Assembly: GCA_002338615.1 (NCBI GenBank)
Contig: DDIS01000130.1
Span: 11,370-55,659 of the forward strand
DNA from: Proteobacteria bacterium UBA1844
GTDB lineage: Bacteria > Pseudomonadota > Gammaproteobacteria > Steroidobacterales > Woeseiaceae
Reading direction: 5' to 3'
DNA length: 44,290 nucleotides
Below are positions 40,226 to 44,290 of the stretch, in pieces. Within the stretch, counting starts at the first letter, position 1. Every line of letters starts with the position of its first letter. A model generated the notes under the pieces. It ran no database searches. It had not been told where the DNA came from and was given only the letters and a program-made list of their open reading frames with translations. A program made the translations under genes and the position numbers.

Positions 40226-41820
40226 AAATACGGGCACAGATCGGCAAGGTCCTGAACCTTGACAAATGCATCGGTTGCCACACCTGTTCCGTCACCTGCA
40301 AGAATGTGTGGACTTCGCGCGAGGGCATGCACTATGCATGGTTCAACAACGTCGAAACCAAGCCTGGCATCGGTTACCCGAAAGAATGGGAGAACCAGGA
40401 CCGCTGGAACGGCGGCTGGGTACGCGACGACGGCGGCCGTCTCCGACCAAAGATTGGTGGGCGCTGGCGCGTACTGGCTAATATCTTTGCCAATCCTGAC
40501 ATGCCCTCCATCGACGATTACTACGAGCCGTGGGACTACGACTACCAGCATATGCAGGCCGCACCGGACGCGCCGACCATGCCCACAGCACGACCGCGTT
40601 CGGTGATCACCGGCAAGCGCATGGAGAAAATTGAGTGGGGGCCGAACTGGGAAGAGATTCTCGGCACCGAATTCAAACATCGCTCGAAGGACTACAATTT
40701 TGAAGGCGTACAAAAAGACATCTACGGGCAATTTGAAAATACGTTCATGATGTATTTGCCGCGCCTTTGCGAACACTGCCTCAATCCGTCCTGCGTAGCC
40801 GCTTGTCCGTCCGGGGCCATCTACAAGCGCGAGGAAGATGGCATTGTGCTTATTGACCAGGACAAATGCCGTGGCTGGCGCATGTGTGTGTCCGGTTGTC
40901 CGTACAAGAAAATCTACTACAACTGGAAATCGGGCAAGTCAGAAAAGTGTACGTTTTGTTATCCACGCATCGAAGTTGGCCAACCAACGGTCTGCTCGGA
41001 AACCTGCGTTGGTCGAATTCGCTATCTCGGGGTCATGCTCTATGACGCCGACCGTATCCAGGAAGCGGCGAGTGTGCCGAATGAACAAGACCTGTACGAA
41101 GCACAACTCGATATCTTTCTGGATCCATTCGATCCGGAAATCATTGCCGAGGCACGACGTCAGGGTATTTCAGACGACTGGCTGGATGCGGCCAAAGCCT
41201 CCCCGGTTTATAAAATGGCGGTTGACTGGAAAGTAGCCTTTCCCTTGCACCCGGAATACCGCACCTTGCCGATGGTCTGGTACTGCCCGCCGTTGTCTCC
41301 CATTCAGTCAGCTGCCGAGACCGGCAAGATAGGTTACAACGGTGAGATACCGGACGTTGAGTCATTACGTATTCCGGTGCGCTACCTTGCGAACCTGCTG
41401 ACAGCCGGTGAAGAGAAGCCGGTGCTGCTGGCACTGGAGCGCATGCTCGCGATGCGCGCCTTCATGCGCAGCCGGCACGTGGACGGCGAGGAAAACCTGC
41501 CGGTTCTCGAACGAGTCGGCATGACCGTGGAAATGGTCGAAGACATGTATCGCTACATGGCGATCGCAAACTACGAGGATCGCTTTGTCATACCAACCAA
41601 TAAACGCGAGTACGCGAAATCAATCTACGACGGTTTCAGCGAACGCGGTGGCTGTGGCTTCACGTTCGGCAGTGGTTGCGACTACACCGGGCAGTCGAAT
41701 GCCGATGTGTTTGGCGGCAAGCCCAACAGCCGACGCAAATTTTTTCCAATCCGCGTCGAGAAGACCGGCGATAGCCAGACACCTAAAGAAGTCGAACACA
41801 CGCCCTGGAGGCGCGGATGA
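40222..41820 (+). CDS. narH: Respiratory nitrate reductase, beta subunit (Fe-S)
   Basis: 532 residues, slightly longer than E. coli NarH. Wires electrons from NarI haem to NarG through three [4Fe-4S] and one [3Fe-4S] cluster. Cysteine groups: C16, C19, C22 and C26 (DKCIGCHTCSVTCKNVW); CEHCLNPSCVAACPSG; CRGWRMCVSGCPYKK, where Trp replaces a Cys and gives the [3Fe-4S] cluster; and CTFCYPRIEVGQPTVCSETC. The C-terminal half contacts NarG and NarI. Start and stop both overlap neighbours by 4 bp (ATGA), indicating coupled synthesis with narG and narJ. Confidence 0.98.
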   Translation: MKIRAQIGKVLNLDKCIGCHTCSVTCKNVWTSREGMHYAWFNNVETKPGIGYPKEWENQDRWNGGWVRDDGGRLRPKIGGRWRVLANIFANPDMPSIDDYYEPWDYDYQHMQAAPDAPTMPTARPRSVITGKRMEKIEWGPNWEEILGTEFKHRSKDYNFEGVQKDIYGQFENTFMMYLPRLCEHCLNPSCVAACPSGAIYKREEDGIVLIDQDKCRGWRMCVSGCPYKKIYYNWKSGKSEKCTFCYPRIEVGQPTVCSETCVGRIRYLGVMLYDADRIQEAASVPNEQDLYEAQLDIFLDPFDPEIIAEARRQGISDDWLDAAKASPVYKMAVDWKVAFPLHPEYRTLPMVWYCPPLSPIQSAAETGKIGYNGEIPDVESLRIPVRYLANLLTAGEEKPVLLALERMLAMRAFMRSRHVDGEENLPVLERVGMTVEMVEDMYRYMAIANYEDRFVIPTNKREYAKSIYDGFSERGGCGFTFGSGCDYTGQSNADVFGGKPNSRRKFFPIRVEKTGDSQTPKEVEHTPWRRG

Positions 41821-42566
41821 GCGACTCACGCACATTGCGGGTTCTTGCCCGCCTCATGGCCTACCCGGAGCAAGCGCTACTCGATTCAGTACCCGCGATG
41901 TTAGCGGTTGTACGTACCGAAGGCTGGCTTGCTCCGCCCTTGTCCGAACGGCTTGAGCAATTCATGCTCGGTATCGCCGCAAGGTCTGCATTCGACGTAC
42001 AGGAACAATACGTCTCCCTGTTCGATCGGGGTCGGGCCCTGTCGCTGCATTTATTCGAGCATGTCCATGGTGAATCCCGCGATCGCGGCCAGGCCATGGT
42101 CGATCTCCTTGAACTCTACCGCGATGGCGGTCTGGAACTCGATGCGCGAGAACTGCCCGACTACCTGCCATTGATGCTTGAATATTTATCGACCCGGGAG
42201 CGGGATGAAGTCGTCGATCTGCTTGCCGATGCGATGGGCGTGATCGTATTGCTCGGAGCACGACTCAGGGAGCGTCACTCGGAGTACGCGGTATTGTTCG
42301 AAGCTCTGGAGGCCATCGCCGGCAGCCCGGCCGATGCCGAGATCATCAAACGCAAGGCGGCGACAGAGGGCCCCGATCAAACCATCGAAAAAATGGACGA
42401 GATCTGGGCTGAAGAGCAGGTCACGTTCATGGGCAACAGCGATCCAGCCGGTGGTTGTGGCACGAGCCGCCTACAGCAGCAGGATCCGATCGCCGCGGCG
42501 GGTATCGCGGTACGCATAGAAAACGGCACACCCAAACCACACGCTGTGTCTGGCAACCGGAGGTAA
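41817..42566 (+). CDS. narJ: Nitrate reductase assembly chaperone
   Basis: 249 residues, all-helical TorD/NarJ-type chaperone that holds apo-NarGH until the Mo cofactor and the NarI anchor are added. Diagnostic region: EQYVSLFDRGRALSLHLFEHVHGESRDRG, then LPDYLPLMLEYLS. The C-terminal ~50 residues are a low-similarity tail (DPAGGCGTSRLQQQD), as in other NarJ proteins. It begins in a 4-bp overlap with narH and ends six bp before narI. Confidence 0.96.
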   Translation: MSDSRTLRVLARLMAYPEQALLDSVPAMLAVVRTEGWLAPPLSERLEQFMLGIAARSAFDVQEQYVSLFDRGRALSLHLFEHVHGESRDRGQAMVDLLELYRDGGLELDARELPDYLPLMLEYLSTRERDEVVDLLADAMGVIVLLGARLRERHSEYAVLFEALEAIAGSPADAEIIKRKAATEGPDQTIEKMDEIWAEEQVTFMGNSDPAGGCGTSRLQQQDPIAAAGIAVRIENGTPKPHAVSGNRR

Positions 42567-42572
42567 CGGCAG

Positions 42573-43259
42573 ATGGAACTTTACATCAATCAGTTTATTT
42601 TTAGTGTTTATCCCTACGTGGCCGGCAGCATCTTTATCTTCGGTTCGCTGCTGCGCTTCGAGCGCGGACAGTACACCTGGCGTGCCATGTCGAGCCAGAT
42701 GCTGACCCCAAGATCAAAAGCATTTCGCTGGGCCAGCGTCGCGTTTCATGTCGGCATCCTGCTGTTGTTCTTCGGCCACCTGGTTGGCCTGCTGACGCCG
42801 ACCTGGCTATACGAGGGTATCGGCCTCAGCGCATCCGCCAAACAGCTTGCAGCGATGATTGCCGGTGGCCTGTTCGGCTTGCTCTGCCTGTACGGAATAA
42901 CGTACTTGCTGTGGCGGCGGCTTTTTGTACCGGCGGTACGTGCCAACAGCGCAGTGATGGACACGTTCATTATCTGCCTGATTTGGCTGCAGCTCGCGAC
43001 CGGTCTCGGCACGATTGTCGTATCCACGGGACATCTCGATGGTCATACGATGCAACAGCTGGCGCACTGGGCCCAACATATCGTGACCTTCCGCTCCGGC
43101 GCGCACGAATTTGTGCTTGGCGTACCGTGGGTCTACAAAAGCCATATATTTCTGGGCATGATCATGTTCACCGCATTTCCGTTCAGCCGGCTGGTACACA
43201 TCTGGAGCTGGCCGTGGGCGTATACGCGACGCCGCTACCAGATCGTGCGGCAGCATTGA
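42573..43259 (+). CDS. narI: Nitrate reductase gamma subunit, cytochrome b membrane anchor
   Basis: 228 residues, five TM helices. Oxidises quinol at the periplasmic side and passes electrons to NarH. Bis-His haem ligands are placed as in E. coli: H59 and H69 ten apart (FHVGILLLFFGHL), and H191 and H209 eighteen apart (KSHIFLGMIMF to RLVHIWSWP). Normal length, no defects. Last gene of the tight narGHJI group; the isomerase gene follows after 52 bp. Confidence 0.97.
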   Translation: MELYINQFIFSVYPYVAGSIFIFGSLLRFERGQYTWRAMSSQMLTPRSKAFRWASVAFHVGILLLFFGHLVGLLTPTWLYEGIGLSASAKQLAAMIAGGLFGLLCLYGITYLLWRRLFVPAVRANSAVMDTFIICLIWLQLATGLGTIVVSTGHLDGHTMQQLAHWAQHIVTFRSGAHEFVLGVPWVYKSHIFLGMIMFTAFPFSRLVHIWSWPWAYTRRRYQIVRQH

Positions 43260-43311
43260 TGTCGTATCCTTTCGTAACCAAAGGTTCGCAAGCAGCGAGA
43301 GAGTGTTAGGG

Positions 43312-44133
43312 ATGACCGAAGCGACGACCGATACCGGCAGCCTGCCCCCTGATGTACAGATCAGGGTCGACAACCGGATCATCAATGCCAGCGAGATCGA
43401 TCGTGAGGTCCAGTATCATTCTGCCCCGGACCTTGGCGAAGCCCGTCGACGGGCGGCCCAGGCACTGGTGGTGCGCGAACTGTTGCTCGCCGAAGCTGAT
43501 TCCCAGGGCATTCGTGATCCGGAAGAAGGCAATATCGAAGCTCCCGACGAGGCCCGCATTCGAGTGCTTATCGAACGCAACGTTGACATTCCCGAACCCG
43601 GCGCAGCGGCGTGTCGGCGCTACTACGATGCGAATCCGGAACGCATGCGCACCAGTGATCAACACGAGGTCTCGCATATCCTGATTCCAGCACCAGCGGA
43701 CGACGCCGAATTGCGTGCCGAAGCGCGCAAAGTGGCGCAGACCCTGACGGCGACGCTCGGCAAAGAGCCGCAGCGATTTCAAGAGCTGGCGCGGACCCAC
43801 TCCAGCTGCCCCTCGAGCGAGGTGGGCGGCTATCTCGGCCTGATCGTGCGCGGCCAGACCGCCCCGGAATTCGAAAAAGCGCTCTCCAGGTTACCGGTCG
43901 AAGTGGTGCCGGACTACCCGGTCGAAACCCGCTACGGTTTCCACGTCGTATTGATCCATGCCCGTCATTCAGGCCGGCCGCTCACTTTCGAGGCTTGTCA
44001 CGAAAGAATTGCCGACTATTTGCGCGAACACGTCCGCCGTCGCGCAATCAGTCAATACATCCGCGTGCTGGCGGCGGATCACCACATCGAAGGCTTCGAC
44101 CTCGATGCCGCTACCAGCCCACTCGTACAATAA
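43312..44133 (+). CDS. Parvulin-type peptidyl-prolyl isomerase (PpiC/NifM-like), nar-linked
   Basis: About 273 residues. The N-terminal ~110 residues are helical (REVQYHSAPDLGEARRRAAQ, then LVVRELLLAEA), like the SurA/NifM-type chaperone arm. The parvulin domain is residues ~120-225: HEVSHILIPAP, FQELARTHSSCPS, GGYLGLIVRGQTAPEFEKAL, YPVETRYGFHVVLIHAR. There is no signal peptide, so it is cytoplasmic, like NifM, which matures nitrogenase Fe protein. The same kind of gene follows narI in Pseudomonas, so a role in folding the nitrate reductase complex is likely. The start at 43312 (ATG) is preferred over TTG at 43303. Its end overlaps the possible start of the next gene. Confidence 0.88.
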   Translation: MTEATTDTGSLPPDVQIRVDNRIINASEIDREVQYHSAPDLGEARRRAAQALVVRELLLAEADSQGIRDPEEGNIEAPDEARIRVLIERNVDIPEPGAAACRRYYDANPERMRTSDQHEVSHILIPAPADDAELRAEARKVAQTLTATLGKEPQRFQELARTHSSCPSSEVGGYLGLIVRGQTAPEFEKALSRLPVEVVPDYPVETRYGFHVVLIHARHSGRPLTFEACHERIADYLREHVRRRAISQYIRVLAADHHIEGFDLDAATSPLVQ

Positions 44134-44290
44134 GGCGGTGCCTGGCGATTTATGCACGGTCGCCGAGGCACGAGTGCGCCTGCTGGACTCCATTTCACCT
44201 GTGCCGGACACCGAGTGCTGCAAGCTCGATGACCTGCTCCATTGCGTGCTGGCCACTCCCGTGTGCGCCGCGGTCAGCGCACCGGCCGCC
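44105..44290 (+). CDS. moeA: Start of a MoeA-like molybdopterin molybdenumtransferase gene (truncated by window edge)
   Basis: Only ~62 residues are visible. The block TVAEARVRLLDSISPVPDTE, then LDDLLHCVLATPVCAAVSAPAA, matches the N-terminal domain I of MoeA, which inserts molybdate into adenylylated molybdopterin. ATG at 44105 overlaps the isomerase gene by 29 bp; a GTG at 44138 is an equally possible start. Placement after the nar genes fits, because NarG needs the Mo cofactor. Confident identification would need the missing domains. Confidence 0.7.
   Translation, partial: MPLPAHSYNKAVPGDLCTVAEARVRLLDSISPVPDTECCKLDDLLHCVLATPVCAAVSAPAA

Noticed and set aside
40880..40890. Trp in place of a Cys in the third NarH cluster motif as a defect
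   Set aside because: NarH normally has Trp there, which yields the [3Fe-4S] cluster, so it is not a mutation.
1..44290. CRISPR array, insertion sequence, prophage or rRNA
   Set aside because: No regularly spaced repeats, transposase, integrase, phage structural genes or rRNA sequence were recognised anywhere in the window.

Overview
The window reads as chromosome of a heterotrophic, facultatively nitrate-respiring gammaproteobacterium. Support comes from the long (531-residue) isocitrate lyase, a narK-narGHJI-PpiC order like that of Pseudomonas, a TonB-dependent receptor, and many signal-peptide-bearing hydrolases. A marine or sediment lineage of the Woeseiales/Steroidobacterales type is my guess from gene content only. 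I see no phage genes, transposase, CRISPR array or rRNA.

Layout. (1) 1-6455: envelope-glycan genes: the 3' part of a multi-TM/TPR protein, then on the minus strand a dolichol-phosphate-mannose-synthase-like GT2, an acyltransferase-3/SGNH O-acetylase and a second multi-TM/TPR protein of the same family as the first. (2) 6757-14761: isocitrate lyase, a periplasmic HAD hydrolase, a secreted arylsulfatase, an AraC regulator, a small secreted protein, a glycine-zipper protein and a beta-barrel protein. (3) 14762-15312: a non-coding stretch with tRNA-Arg(ACG) on the minus strand, its terminator, and a 101-bp direct repeat that copies the tRNA 3' end plus terminator. (4) 15313-33870: a nutrient-scavenging block. 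It holds an M14 peptidase and a seven-gene minus-strand operon (TPR-sulfotransferase, class III aminotransferase, beta-keto acid cleavage enzyme, SSAT-like acetyltransferase, acetylpolyamine-amidohydrolase-like deacetylase, Na+/solute symporter, P1/DmpA peptidase). Divergent to this operon are a TonB-dependent receptor and a PD40-propeller/PHP hydrolase, followed by a convergent M16 protease. (5) 33867-44290: a TehA/SLAC1-type channel divergent from narK-narGHJI, a parvulin-type isomerase and the start of a moeA-like gene, i.e. nitrate import, the respiratory nitrate reductase, its assembly factors and molybdenum-cofactor synthesis.

How they fit together. The receptor and periplasmic peptidases could open up peptide- or amide-linked substrates, the symporter could import the released amines or amino acids, and the acetyltransferase/deacetylase/aminotransferase/BKACE set could catabolise them through N-acetylated intermediates to acetoacetate and acyl-CoA. 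That pathway is inference and the best candidate for an undescribed system here. Isocitrate lyase would suit growth on the resulting C2 units, and the nar cluster gives respiration without oxygen.

Many starts were moved from the longest reading frame to an internal codon where a Shine-Dalgarno sequence, a signal peptide or a 4-bp overlap decides it; each case is stated.
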